DNA of 64,000 nt from Neobacillus sp. WH10. Its GTDB lineage: Bacteria > Bacillota > Bacilli > Bacillales > Cytobacillaceae. The position numbers were made by a program, and so were the translations under genes. Location of the stretch: NCBI RefSeq assembly GCF_030123405.1, contig NZ_CP126110.1, positions 868,001-932,000 of the forward strand, read 5' to 3'. Below are positions 45,957 through 54,794 of the stretch, piece after piece. Within the stretch, counting starts at the first letter, position 1; each line of letters starts with the position of its first letter. Under the pieces are notes generated by a model that worked only from the letters and a program-made list of their open reading frames with translations, was not told the DNA's origin and searched no databases.

Positions 45957-47480
45957 GTGTCAAACACAAACATAACCAGAAAGCTGACTTTAGTATCCCT
46001 AGTATTAATGATTTTTACTTCTGTTTATGGATTCAACAACATTCCAAGATCATTTTATAAGATGGGTTATGCCGCTATTCCTTGGTACATATTTTCAGCC
46101 ATAACCTTCTTTGTTCCTTTTGCATTAATGGTAGCTGAATTTGGTTCCGCCTTTAAAGAGGAAAAGGGAGGTATCTACTCATGGATGGAAAAATCCATCG
46201 GTCCAAAATTTGCATTTATAGGAACGTTCATGTGGTATTTTTCTTATATAACTTGGATGGTTAATGTCGCATCCGGTATGTGGGTTCCGGTGTCAAATGC
46301 TATCTTTGGACAAGATACAACACAAAGCTGGACTTTATTTAATCTTCGAGGACCTCAGGTTCTGGGGGTTTTAGGAATTGTATGGATTCTTATAGTAACC
46401 TATACATCAACAAAGGGTCTAGATAAGATTAAGAAAGTAACCTCTTTAGGTGGTACTGCAGTCTTGTTATTGAATGTATTTCTTTGGGTTGGTGCAATAG
46501 CAGTACTTATAGGTAATCATGGATATTTGGCACAGCCGATTACAGGGTTACATTCATTTACTCAAACACCAAATCCTAAATATGCAGGAGATATTATTGC
46601 TTCGTTAGCCTTTGTAGTATATGCCCTCTTCGCTTATGGCGGACTTGAAGCAGTAGGCGGTTTAGTAGATGTAACAGAAAATCCAGAAAAAACGTTTCCG
46701 AAAGGAATTCTTTTATCTGCAGCCATAATCTCTGTAGGGTATTCAATAGGAATACTATTAATTGGAATATTCACAAACTGGGCATCTGTAATGGGTATAG
46801 CGAATGTTAACCTGGGAAACGCTAGTTATATAGTTATGGCCAATTTAGGCTACTCAATAGGTACCGCTTTTGGAGCAAGCCATGCTACAGCTACGGCTTT
46901 GGGATTTGGGGTTGCAAGATACATTGGACTTTCAATGTTCCTGGCACTGTCCGGTGCGTTCTTTACCTTGATGTTTTCACCGTTAAAGCAGATGATTGAA
47001 GGAACGCCTAAGAGATTGTGGCCTGGAAAAATCGGTGAAACAAAGAATGGGCTGCCTGTTAATGCTATGTGGTTTCAAGCTGCTATTGTTTGTGTAATGA
47101 TCGCACTAATCGCTTTCGGTGGAAGCACAATGTCCGCATTCTTTAACATACTCGTTTCGATGACTAACGTGGCTATGACAATACCGTATGTATTTATAGC
47201 ACTTGCATTCCCGTATTTTAAGAAAAAAGTGGAAATCAATAAGCCGTTTATTGTATATAAAACGCAATTGAGCGCAAATTTTTGGACATGTATTGTAGTT
47301 CTAACAGTTGGACTTGCAAATTTCTTCAGTATCGTACAGCCAGCTTTAGAAGGGGATATGCAAACAACCATTTGGAGTGTGGCTGGACCCGTTATTTTCT
47401 CAGTTGTTGCATGGTTGATGTATAGAAAATATGAAAAAATACATGATATTGAAAAGCAGAAACAAAAGAATATAAGATAG
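45957..47480 (+). CDS. yjeM: Amino acid permease, YjeM-like (glutamate/GABA family, APC superfamily)
   Basis: A 507-residue transporter with 12 membrane segments. It matches E. coli YjeM in long stretches: 'VSLVLMIFTSVYGFNNIPRS', 'MGYAAIPWYIFSAITFFVPF', 'FAYGGLEAVGGLVDVTENPE' and 'GLSMFLALSGAFFTLMFSPL'. The family exchanges glutamate, GABA or related amino acids, and the YjeM substrate is not known. GTG 45957 follows AGGGGGAAAA. It is closed by a CTCATTTA...TAAATGAG hairpin terminator. Confidence 0.88.
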   Translation: MSNTNITRKLTLVSLVLMIFTSVYGFNNIPRSFYKMGYAAIPWYIFSAITFFVPFALMVAEFGSAFKEEKGGIYSWMEKSIGPKFAFIGTFMWYFSYITWMVNVASGMWVPVSNAIFGQDTTQSWTLFNLRGPQVLGVLGIVWILIVTYTSTKGLDKIKKVTSLGGTAVLLLNVFLWVGAIAVLIGNHGYLAQPITGLHSFTQTPNPKYAGDIIASLAFVVYALFAYGGLEAVGGLVDVTENPEKTFPKGILLSAAIISVGYSIGILLIGIFTNWASVMGIANVNLGNASYIVMANLGYSIGTAFGASHATATALGFGVARYIGLSMFLALSGAFFTLMFSPLKQMIEGTPKRLWPGKIGETKNGLPVNAMWFQAAIVCVMIALIAFGGSTMSAFFNILVSMTNVAMTIPYVFIALAFPYFKKKVEINKPFIVYKTQLSANFWTCIVVLTVGLANFFSIVQPALEGDMQTTIWSVAGPVIFSVVAWLMYRKYEKIHDIEKQKQKNIR

Positions 47481-47550
47481 CTTTAAAGTTCAAAAAGATA
47501 AAGATTGAAGTGGAGCACAATATGGCTTCACTTTTTTTCTTTTCTAAAGC

Positions 47551-47605
47551 ACCTCATTTAGATATGTTACGGTGAACCGTATCATAAGTAAATGAGATCT
47601 TTATT
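47551..47605 (+). terminator. ACGGTGAACCGT hairpin family, copy 2, terminator of yjeM
   Basis: CTCATTTA (47553-47560) pairs with TAAATGAG, and the inner TACGGT-GA-ACCGTA pairs perfectly. It is placed between yjeM and phnA. Confidence 0.8.
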
Positions 47606-47692
47606 TCACTTTATTTTTTTCGTAATATGGTGTATAAACAGAAATAGTATTTGTGGAAATTTATTAAACTGGCTAGCGGAGGAAATAAAATA

Positions 47693-48028
47693 ATGAGTAA
47701 CTTGCCTAATTGTCCAAAATGTCATTCAGCATATACTTATGAGGATGGAAATCTTTTTATTTGCCCAGAATGTGGTTATGAGTGGACTGAGGAAATGGAC
47801 AATAGTAATGATAATAAGTCGGTTAATGATGCAAATGGAAATATATTAAACGACGGTGATACTGTCACAGTCATCAAAGACCTTAAGGTAAAAGGAAGTT
47901 CATCGGTTTTAAAACAAGGTACTAAAGTAAAAAATATACGCTTGGTTGATGGAGACCATAATATCGATTGCAAAATTGAAGGTTTTGGAGCAATGAAATT
48001 AAAATCGGAATTTGTTAAAAAAGCATAA
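47693..48028 (+). CDS. phnA: PhnA-family protein (zinc-ribbon, alkylphosphonate-associated)
   Basis: A 111-residue protein with an N-terminal zinc ribbon 'CPKCHSAYTYEDGNLFICPECGYEW' (two CxxC, read in parts) and the C-terminal PhnA/YjdM domain 'DGDTVTVIKDLKVKGSSSVL...GTKVKNIRL'. The name comes from the phosphonate operon, but members are widespread and their role is unclear. GCGGAGGAAAT precedes ATG 47693. It is monocistronic between two copies of the ACGGTGAACCGT hairpin. Confidence 0.9.
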   Translation: MSNLPNCPKCHSAYTYEDGNLFICPECGYEWTEEMDNSNDNKSVNDANGNILNDGDTVTVIKDLKVKGSSSVLKQGTKVKNIRLVDGDHNIDCKIEGFGAMKLKSEFVKKA

Positions 48029-48080
48029 ATAGTTTCAATAGAATAGGCCTTAAATCGTTTCTTTAAATATCATTTCAGAA

Positions 48081-48139
48081 AAACCTCATATAGACTATCT
48101 ACGGTGAACCGTACATAGGTAAATGAGGTTTCTTTTTTT
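48081..48139. repeat. ACGGTGAACCGT hairpin family, copy 3
   Basis: AACCTCATATA...TACGGTGAACCGTA...TAAATGAGGTT with a T run, placed between the convergent phnA and APC permease genes. It probably terminates both. Confidence 0.8.
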
Positions 48140-48148
48140 ATGGGTTTG

Positions 48149-49546
48149 TTAAGTTTTATCATTAAATTTACGGAATATTGATAAGTAAACAATAGAGATA
48201 ACACCTGAAATAACTAAAGCGAAGTAAAACCCCATACGTTGGTCGGTAACGCTTAAGGAAAATATAATTAAAATCAATAGTATAACTAATGTGATAACTG
48301 TTGACCACGGAGCACCAAATGCTAGAGGGGATTTGTAAATTTCCTTATTGGCAACAGTTTTTAGCCATAGTATAAAGCAAAGTAAAATAATACCCAAACT
48401 AAAGAATGAAAAATAAGCTGATGCAGAAATTAAATAATCGTAAATTTTGCTGGGCAAAATGTAAGAAGTAATAATAATAGCAACTAGTCCTATTGCTGTA
48501 ATAATCAAGCTTCCATAATATACTCCATTCTTACTTTTTTTACTCACAAAGGCTGGAGCTTGATGAGAGGTTCCTAAAGAAACTAGCATCATTATGGCGG
48601 AAAAGTATGACCCAGTCATTACAGAAAATGATGACACAAGGATCACAGCATTCATGATTGAAGCGGCAAAAGGGATATTAATTGACTCTAAGGCCGATAT
48701 AAAGGGCGATTGATCGGTTGAAATCTGATTCCACGGGGTTAGGCAGAGAACTGTTAAAATTGAGACAACATATAGTAAAACCAAGATGATTAGAAGTCGA
48801 AACATGGCTTTTGGTATATCTTGTCTCGGATCTTTAGCCTCTGAGGATGCCAACGCAACCACACCAATTCCGGCATAGGAAAAAATGACAATTAACATTG
48901 ATTGGAGGAATCCTTTGAAACCTTTGGGAAAAAAACCTCCGTTATCTAATAGAGTCTTAACTCCAATAGGATGAGTAGCAGTAAATACTCCAAGCATCGC
49001 TGCGATACCGATAATGATGAATAAAACTAAGGCAGATACTTTAATGAAAGACATGAAAGTTTCAATTTTACCAAAGTTTTTCAAGCCAAAAGCATTTAAT
49101 GCGATAACTATTGCTGAATAAATAATTGTTAATAACCATACAGGGGTGTTTGGAAACCACAGTTTTGAAAAAATTGACATGGCAATGGTCTCAGACCCAA
49201 TACTTAGAACAGCAGCTATCCAAAAGGTCCAACCTACATAGAATCCTATAAAAGGTCCTAAGATTTCTTCCGCGTAGACCTTAAAGGAGCCACTAACGGG
49301 ATGATTGACAGTCAGAGAGGTCAGTGCACCTGCAATCTGGGTTGTTATTAAACCACCTAGTAGATAAGCAAAAATCACTCCGGGACCAGCATAGCTTATA
49401 GGTAACCCTGACGCAAGAAAAAAACCACCTCCAATGATGCCACCTAGCCCAATCCACAGTAAATTCATTGCTGAGAGTTGATGTTCCCCCGTTTTACTAT
49501 CTTCCTGTCCTTCTTTATTTGAAGGAATTTCTTGGTTCGTTTTCAA
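48149..49546 (-). CDS. Amino acid permease, APC family
   Basis: A 465-residue transporter with 12 membrane segments and the APC start 'NLLWIGLGGIIGGGFFLASGLPISYAGPG'. Also seen are 'YVGWTFWIAAVLSIGSETIA' and 'FSYAGIGVVALASSEAKDPRQ'. These are the marks of the amino acid transporter (AAT) branch. The substrate is not predictable. The divergent stretch towards 50.1 kb holds a short repeat array and the glycine riboswitch of cycA. Confidence 0.88.
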   Translation of the reverse strand: MKTNQEIPSNKEGQEDSKTGEHQLSAMNLLWIGLGGIIGGGFFLASGLPISYAGPGVIFAYLLGGLITTQIAGALTSLTVNHPVSGSFKVYAEEILGPFIGFYVGWTFWIAAVLSIGSETIAMSIFSKLWFPNTPVWLLTIIYSAIVIALNAFGLKNFGKIETFMSFIKVSALVLFIIIGIAAMLGVFTATHPIGVKTLLDNGGFFPKGFKGFLQSMLIVIFSYAGIGVVALASSEAKDPRQDIPKAMFRLLIILVLLYVVSILTVLCLTPWNQISTDQSPFISALESINIPFAASIMNAVILVSSFSVMTGSYFSAIMMLVSLGTSHQAPAFVSKKSKNGVYYGSLIITAIGLVAIIITSYILPSKIYDYLISASAYFSFFSLGIILLCFILWLKTVANKEIYKSPLAFGAPWSTVITLVILLILIIFSLSVTDQRMGFYFALVISGVISIVYLSIFRKFNDKT

Positions 49547-49612
49547 ATTTCTTTACCTACTTTCTTACTTTTTATCTTGAAATTATTTTTCCAAAAAAAG
49601 TAGTATTTAAAC

Positions 49613-49720
49613 CAGACAGGGCAGGTAAAAAAGCTAGATCTAGTCCGAAAGCGGGTCTCATTCGGACAGGGCAATGCAGAAACGGTAAGATCCAGTCTGA
49701 ATCCGGGTCTCAAATGGCGG
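49613..49720. repeat. Tandem array E: about two units of the D/F family
   Basis: CAGACAGG at 49613 and CGGACAGG at 49663 (spacing 50), then a worn third start near 49711. The unit sequence (CATTCGGACAGGGCAATGC, AAAGCGGGTCT) is that of arrays D and F. Confidence 0.8.
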
Positions 49721-49894
49721 TTTTTTTATTGAATAATTCTAAAATTTCCTCTTCCTGAGCAGTTAAATAATTGAAATGGATTTATAATTTGTTGTTGACA
49801 AAATATTTAACTACTACTAAAATTAAAAATTATTTGGAAATAGATATCGCTATTAAAAAAATTTAATAATTAGCAAGCTATGATTGCTATGGAT

Positions 49895-50084
49895 CACACT
49901 ATAGCAGGAGCAGCTTCTGGAGAGACCGTGGGAATTCCACGGCGCCGAAGGGTTCACAATCTCAGGCAAAAGGACAGAAGAGTACTGAATATCTATTTGT
50001 TATGCTGATAATCGTTAGCATGACAGATTTTATTTGTTATTCTTAGACCTAAGAGATTGGAGAACATCCAATCTCTTTTTTTAT
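49895..50084 (+). promoter_or_regulatory. Glycine riboswitch (single aptamer) with terminator, upstream of cycA
   Basis: GGAGAGACC (49919-49927), GGCGCCGAAGG (49941-49951) and CTCAGGCAAAAGGACAGA (about 49961-49978) are the conserved blocks of the glycine aptamer. Only one aptamer is seen rather than the common tandem pair. Downstream are a TGTTATGCT...AGCATGACA hairpin and a terminator AAGAGATTGG...CCAATCTCTTT (50051-50077) with a T run. Glycine binding should change termination before the permease gene. Confidence 0.93.
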
Positions 50085-50150
50085 TGGTTTACTCTACTGC
50101 TCATCATTTCACACTAAAAATATTCAATTAATTTTAAGGGGGAGTTAGGA

Positions 50151-51524
50151 TTGGCACAGCAAGAATTAAAGAGGGATTTAGCAAATCGGCATGTTCAACT
50201 AATCGCAATTGGCGGTACTATTGGCACCGGATTATTCTTGGGGTCCGGTAAAGCCATACAACTGGCAGGGCCATCCATCGTCCTTGCCTATTTAGTCGTG
50301 GGTATCGCCCTTTTTTTTGTTATGAGGGCGCTTGGAGAACTCCTGTTGTCTAAAGCAGGTTATCAATCTTTTACAGACATTGCCGAAGACTATCTTGGAC
50401 CACGGGCAGCGTTTGTAACCGGATGGACATATTGGTTTTGTTGGATTATGACTGCTATGGCTGATGTTATTGCTGTTGGTGTATATGTACAATATTGGTT
50501 TGATATTCCACAATGGGTACCTGCAATCATCTGTTTGATCATTTTATTAGGACTCAATCTATTAACTGTAAAGCTTTTTGGAGAATTGGAGTTTTGGTTT
50601 GCTTTAATAAAGGTAATAACGATTCTTGCATTAATCGGTATTGGGGTTATTTTGCTGATGAAGGGATTCACGACAAATGCAGGAACGGTTACTATTAAAA
50701 ATCTTTGGGAACATGGGGGACTCTTTCCAAACGGAATCTCAGGTTTCTTACTTTCATTCCAAATGGTTGTATTTGCATTTGTCGGTGTAGAATTAGTGGG
50801 TGTTTCCGCAGCAGAAACATCTAATCCACAAAAAAACATTCCATCGGCCATTAATAAAATTCCTTTAAGAATTCTTTTTTTCTACGTTGGCGCACTTATC
50901 GTCCTATTATGTATTAATCCATGGACGGAACTAAATGCAGCAGAAAGTCCTTTTGTCAAAACGTTTAGTTTAGTCGGGATTCCGATTGCCGCAGGAATTA
51001 TTAATTTTGTCGTATTAACTTCAGCCGCTTCTGCTTGTAACAGCGGGATGTTTTCAACAAGTCGAATCCTATATAATTTAAGCACTAATGACCAGGCGCC
51101 AGCTAATTTTGCAAAACTGAATAAAAATCATGTACCAGGGAACGCGTTATGGATATCAACGCTTGTTGTTTCAGTGGGAGCTCTTTTGAGCAAGCTTATT
51201 CCGGAACAAGCTTTTGGAATCGTGACAACCATTAGTGCCATTTGTTTTATTTGGGTTTGGGGTGTCATTCTAATTTGCCATTTAAGCTATAAGAAAACAC
51301 GTCCGCATTTACATGCAAAATCAAAATTTAAAGCACCATTGACACCATTTATTAATTACGCTGTCCTAACGTTGTTTGCTATGATTCTCATTATTATGCT
51401 GTTTGCTGAAGAAACACGTCCTGCCTTAATGTTGACACCTCTATGGTTTATTCTATTATTTACTTTGTATTCATATAGAAGAAAGGAAAAAAATATTAAT
51501 TATCAGCATAGAATCAACAATTAA
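50151..51524 (+). CDS. cycA: D-serine/D-alanine/glycine permease, CycA-like
   Basis: A 457-residue APC transporter with 12 membrane segments. It begins 'LKRDLANRHVQLIAIGGTIG' and continues 'TGLFLGSGKAIQLAGPSI', very like CycA. 'MVVFAFVGVELVGVSAAETSNPQKNIPSAI' (in parts) is the family core. TTG 50151 follows AAGGGGGAG. CycA imports glycine, D-alanine and D-serine by proton symport. The glycine riboswitch directly upstream supports glycine as a substrate. Confidence 0.92.
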   Translation: MAQQELKRDLANRHVQLIAIGGTIGTGLFLGSGKAIQLAGPSIVLAYLVVGIALFFVMRALGELLLSKAGYQSFTDIAEDYLGPRAAFVTGWTYWFCWIMTAMADVIAVGVYVQYWFDIPQWVPAIICLIILLGLNLLTVKLFGELEFWFALIKVITILALIGIGVILLMKGFTTNAGTVTIKNLWEHGGLFPNGISGFLLSFQMVVFAFVGVELVGVSAAETSNPQKNIPSAINKIPLRILFFYVGALIVLLCINPWTELNAAESPFVKTFSLVGIPIAAGIINFVVLTSAASACNSGMFSTSRILYNLSTNDQAPANFAKLNKNHVPGNALWISTLVVSVGALLSKLIPEQAFGIVTTISAICFIWVWGVILICHLSYKKTRPHLHAKSKFKAPLTPFINYAVLTLFAMILIIMLFAEETRPALMLTPLWFILLFTLYSYRRKEKNINYQHRINN

Positions 51525-51536
51525 TTGATGCCTGGC

Positions 51537-51568
51537 CCCCGTATGCTAAACGGCAGGGGGCAGGTATG
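51537..51568 (+). repeat. Short REP-like hairpin after cycA
   Basis: GCCTGGCCCCC...CAGGGGGCAGGT around GTATGCTAAACGG. A compact member of the GTGCCTGAC family, 13 bp after the cycA stop. Confidence 0.75.
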
Positions 51569-51731
51569 CGAATAGAGGATACACAAAAAAACACAATTTT
51601 AAATCACCTAAGAATAATCCCATTGCTGTTCTACAAACTATGAATGTAGAAATTTTTTAGAAAAAGGTACCATACTGCGAAAAACAGAGCTAATTGATTT
51701 AAGTGATATTACATTGGAAAGGAATTAAAAA

Positions 51732-52724
51732 ATGAAAAAATTTTTTCTGATTGTATTTTGTTTGATATTAAGTATGCTACTTAATATTTTTCCTGCTCAT
51801 GCAATTGGAAATACCTCTAGCAATATTTATGAGGTAAAATCAGGTGACACTTTACCTGGACTTGCAAATAAATTTGATACGTTTGTAGAAGAGATAAAAG
51901 TAACTAATGGATTGCAATCCAATACATTATTCGTTGGTCAGAAATTGTGGGTTCCGATGATGTATGAAGTTGTTTATGGAGATACACTTAGGGAGATTTC
52001 ATCAGCATACAATTCAACAGTCGATATGATAAAAACAACAAATGGGCTTTCATCTGAGCAAATACATGTAGGGCAAAGATTGAAGATCATTCCTAAAAAA
52101 ATGACAATGCAAGGACAGTATATTCTTATGACGAGGGAGGAATTTGGGGATTGGTTATTTCACAACAGATTTACTAGAAAAATAAGTCTAATCCAACAAC
52201 ACCACACATGGTTACCATCATATAAGCAATTTTATAGTTCCAATCATTTTAAAATGTTGAAGAGTATGGAGAATTATCATGTAAATAAAATGGGATGGAA
52301 GAATATCGCTCAAAATATTACTACATTTCCTGATGGAAAAATAGCAGTTTCCAGGCCATTTGACATGGCTCCCGAAGGTTCAATTGGAGATGAGGCCAAT
52401 TCTGTAGGGATAGCCATCGAAAATGTTGGCAACTTCGATATAGGTCATGATGTAATGACCGAGGAACAAAAGGAAACGATTGTTTATATCACTGCTTTGC
52501 TTTGTATAAAATTCGGGTTAACTCCATCCGTTGACAGTATTACTTATCATCATTGGTGGCATTACAGAACAAAGGAAAGAGTGTTAGATAACAGTAAAGA
52601 GTATGAGGTTAAAACTTGCCCCGGTACTGGATTCTTTGGAGGTAATTCTACAATTAGTGCAAAAACATATTTTTATCCCCTAGTGTCACGTAAAATGCAA
52701 GAAATTTCAGCATCTATGCATTGA
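51732..52724 (+). CDS. Secreted LysM N-acetylmuramoyl-L-alanine amidase (amidase_2 / PGRP type)
   Basis: A 330-residue exported protein. It has signal peptide 'FFLIVFCLILSMLLNIFPAHA', two LysM domains ('YEVKSGDTLPGLANKFDTFV', 'YEVVYGDTLREISSAYNSTV') and a zinc amidase domain. Likely zinc/catalytic residues lie in 'LIQQHHTWLPS', 'YHHWWHY' and 'VKTCPGTGFFGG'. LysM binds glycan while the amidase cuts the MurNAc-L-Ala bond in cell wall turnover or germination. GGAAAGG lies upstream of ATG 51732. Monocistronic. Confidence 0.9.
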   Translation: MKKFFLIVFCLILSMLLNIFPAHAIGNTSSNIYEVKSGDTLPGLANKFDTFVEEIKVTNGLQSNTLFVGQKLWVPMMYEVVYGDTLREISSAYNSTVDMIKTTNGLSSEQIHVGQRLKIIPKKMTMQGQYILMTREEFGDWLFHNRFTRKISLIQQHHTWLPSYKQFYSSNHFKMLKSMENYHVNKMGWKNIAQNITTFPDGKIAVSRPFDMAPEGSIGDEANSVGIAIENVGNFDIGHDVMTEEQKETIVYITALLCIKFGLTPSVDSITYHHWWHYRTKERVLDNSKEYEVKTCPGTGFFGGNSTISAKTYFYPLVSRKMQEISASMH

Positions 52725-52838
52725 ACTAAAAGGTCAGTTTTATTGTGCTTATTTTATTTTGGAGAATGAGTCTTTGTTAGACCATAAAGAGAAGAGATAT
52801 TGGAATCGTAATCGTTTAGGCAAAATTGAGTATTTGTT

Positions 52839-52886
52839 GGTGCATGACCCCCAGTGCGTTAAAGCTTTAACGATGGGGTCATGCAT
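52839..52886. repeat. REP-like hairpin with GTTAAAGCTTTAAC core
   Basis: GGTGCATGACCCCC...GGGGTCATGCAT with the inner palindrome GTTAAAGCTTTAAC. Compensating C-to-A/G-to-T changes in both outer arms (GCATGAC/GTCATGC against GCCTGAC/GTCAGGC) keep the stem, so pairing is under selection or copied. Confidence 0.85.
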
Positions 52887-53042
52887 TTAATTTTGAAAAC
52901 TATAGGTTATGCTATGGTCCACTTAGATTAATGCGATTAGATAGTGAAGTCGAAAGAAAGCCTTGTTAAGTTAGGTAAGCCAAGTGATAAACTACTGAGT
53001 TTGAATTTGGATAAGATTTAAGATATAAATAAAAAATTCCTC

Positions 53043-53327
53043 TCATTTAAACCTAAGGTTTGATACACAAAATTTAAGTGACCTTTTTACATAAAGCGAA
53101 ACAATTATTAGAAAGAAAGAAATAATGAGTGATAATGGAATACTAAAAACCACTGGGAGATCAATCCCCTGCCATATACTCATTCTTATTTGTTCAAATC
53201 CGAGTGTTCGTAATATGCCAGCTAGCATTGAGATTATTGCACTCAAAATCAATCCTGCGTATAGGACTGATAGGACAGGGATTGTTAGCGAGTACAAAAA
53301 GGCGAGTAACATTATTTTTATTTTCAT
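53043..53327 (-). CDS. Small membrane protein
   Basis: A 94-residue protein with two long hydrophobic stretches (about 5-42 and 57-81) and a basic tail 'YVKRSLKFCVSNLRFK'. No family recognised. It overlaps the upstream gene by 4 bp, so it is co-translated with the bactofilin-like protein and probably works with it. Confidence 0.65.
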   Translation of the reverse strand: MKIKIMLLAFLYSLTIPVLSVLYAGLILSAIISMLAGILRTLGFEQIRMSIWQGIDLPVVFSIPLSLIISFFLIIVSLYVKRSLKFCVSNLRFK

Positions 53328-53995
53328 TCTTTTTCACTTCTTCTTATGATTTGATGGACTTTAGCATTTGGAGAGATTGTATATTTTTCTTTATAATAAA
53401 GTGTTTGTATTTCGCAATTATTGCCGACTACCACTACATCCCCTTCAACAATTTCCGCATCTGTATATGAAAGTTGCAAGTTTCTTCCTTTGATATATTT
53501 GCAAGTTAACTTTTTCTTTATTAAAGACAAAGATGCCCTATCCTTTTTAACACATATTTCATCTGCTATAAGACGTTCGATCTTACTTTTACCAGACAAT
53601 TTTAGGTGAAAGTGTTTTGAATGTATTTCTTTCGCTTGAACAAAGCCAATTGAATCAAATTGTTCCAACTGGAGAATTTGTTCGATAGTCAGCTTTCCTG
53701 AACTTTTAATCCTTGATATTTGTCCATTCTTTATCTTTAAATTTCCTGCACTCACAATTTCTTTAACCTTACAATGGTCTTTTATGACACATGTTCCTGT
53801 ATTTTTTAAAATATCTGCTGCAACATGAGAATGAAAAGTACTATATCCGTGAGTGGAGATTTTTTTTAAGCGTACTTCTTCATATAAAGTAACAAGGCCA
53901 CGAATATTTAATAGTTCACATTCTTTTTCTAACCTCTTGATATTGCCACCGGTAAGGGTAATACTATGTAGCTTCTGACTTTGTTTACTTGCCAT
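53324..53995 (-). CDS. Bactofilin-like (polymer-forming cytoskeletal) beta-repeat protein
   Basis: A 223-residue soluble protein with a repeating pattern of short strands ('GTCVIKDHCKVKEIVSAGNL', 'KIKNGQISRIKSSGKLTIEQ'), as in right-handed beta-helix bactofilins. An alternation of H/S-rich and hydrophobic positions runs throughout. The call is by pattern and not by motif. It leads a two-gene unit with a small membrane protein, preceded by a 43-bp perfect dyad and a MarR gene, so it is likely under MarR control. Confidence 0.55.
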   Translation of the reverse strand: MASKQSQKLHSITLTGGNIKRLEKECELLNIRGLVTLYEEVRLKKISTHGYSTFHSHVAADILKNTGTCVIKDHCKVKEIVSAGNLKIKNGQISRIKSSGKLTIEQILQLEQFDSIGFVQAKEIHSKHFHLKLSGKSKIERLIADEICVKKDRASLSLIKKKLTCKYIKGRNLQLSYTDAEIVEGDVVVVGNNCEIQTLYYKEKYTISPNAKVHQIIRRSEKE

Positions 53996-54014
53996 TCATA
54001 AACACCACCATACT

Positions 54015-54057
54015 TTAATTAATATATATTTTAACGATTAAAATATATATTAATTAA
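54015..54057 (-). promoter_or_regulatory. 20-bp perfect inverted repeat, probable MarR operator
   Basis: The 20-nt arm at 54015-54034 (starting TTAATTAATA) is exactly mirrored at 54038-54057 around CGA. It lies 20 bp before the start of the bactofilin-like gene. A related TTACTA...TAGTAA dyad (about 54645-54668) precedes the MarR gene itself. Confidence 0.7.
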
Positions 54058-54178
54058 AATACATTCATTCTTATTTTGTCAAGAACAAACGTACTATGGA
54101 GCAATCACTTAAAAGGATATGGTTAAATGATGTAACTCCAGAAGGGCCTCAAGCCTCCAAAATAATTATTTAGACAAT

Positions 54179-54216
54179 AAAAAAAGGATTTCAACTTTAT
54201 GAAATCCTTAAAAAAT
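54179..54216 (-). terminator. Terminator of the MarR gene
   Basis: AAAAAGGATTTC and GAAATCCTTA form a stem; on the - strand it overlaps the stop codon and is followed by T residues. Confidence 0.85.
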
Positions 54217-54621
54217 CGTAGTCATTAACTTATTAACATTGATTAATACTTTTGCTATATCTGCTAATTTTTCTTGTGGAATTTTCAAAAATATATCCTG
54301 AACTTTAGATTCACCACTATTTGTTAAGATCATTTTAACTACTCGTCGGTCGTCACTTTCTCTTACCCGTTGTACTAAATTTAATTTTTCTAGTTTATCA
54401 CACATTGATGTAATTGCTCCAGGAGTTACACTGAAAAAATCAGCAATCTCAGTTGCTTTCATTCCACCATTGATTTTCAGCTGGAGAAGAAGAATAAGCT
54501 GGTTTTGGGATAGTGACTCACCCTCAGAAAGTAAATTTACAAACATTTTTGATTTTTGCTGTATTTCAAGCATTTCTCTCATAATAATTTCCACATTGTG
54601 AATTTGACTATCTTTTGACAT
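54208..54621 (-). CDS. MarR-family transcriptional regulator
   Basis: A 137-residue winged-helix protein: 'MKATEIADFFSVTPGAITSM' (HTH), 'CDKLEKLNLVQRVRESDDRRVVKMILT' (wing, with the DDRR of MarR proteins). It is placed upstream of the bactofilin-like operon, whose promoter region holds a perfect dyad. Local repression and autoregulation are likely. ATG 54621 starts the frame; no strong GGAGG is seen. Confidence 0.9.
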   Translation of the reverse strand: MSKDSQIHNVEIIMREMLEIQQKSKMFVNLLSEGESLSQNQLILLLQLKINGGMKATEIADFFSVTPGAITSMCDKLEKLNLVQRVRESDDRRVVKMILTNSGESKVQDIFLKIPQEKLADIAKVLINVNKLMTTIF

Positions 54622-54794
54622 GTTATCACAGCCTAATAAAATATTTACTAATTAAAATATATAGTAAGTCTAACTTATAATACTTTTCTTTGCTATCCCT
54701 TTCAAGATCGACTTAGAAATCCGAGTCCGACACAATTTCAGTTTTTAGCAAATATTTTATCCTTTTAATTCAACAAAACAGGTAATTCCTGTCT

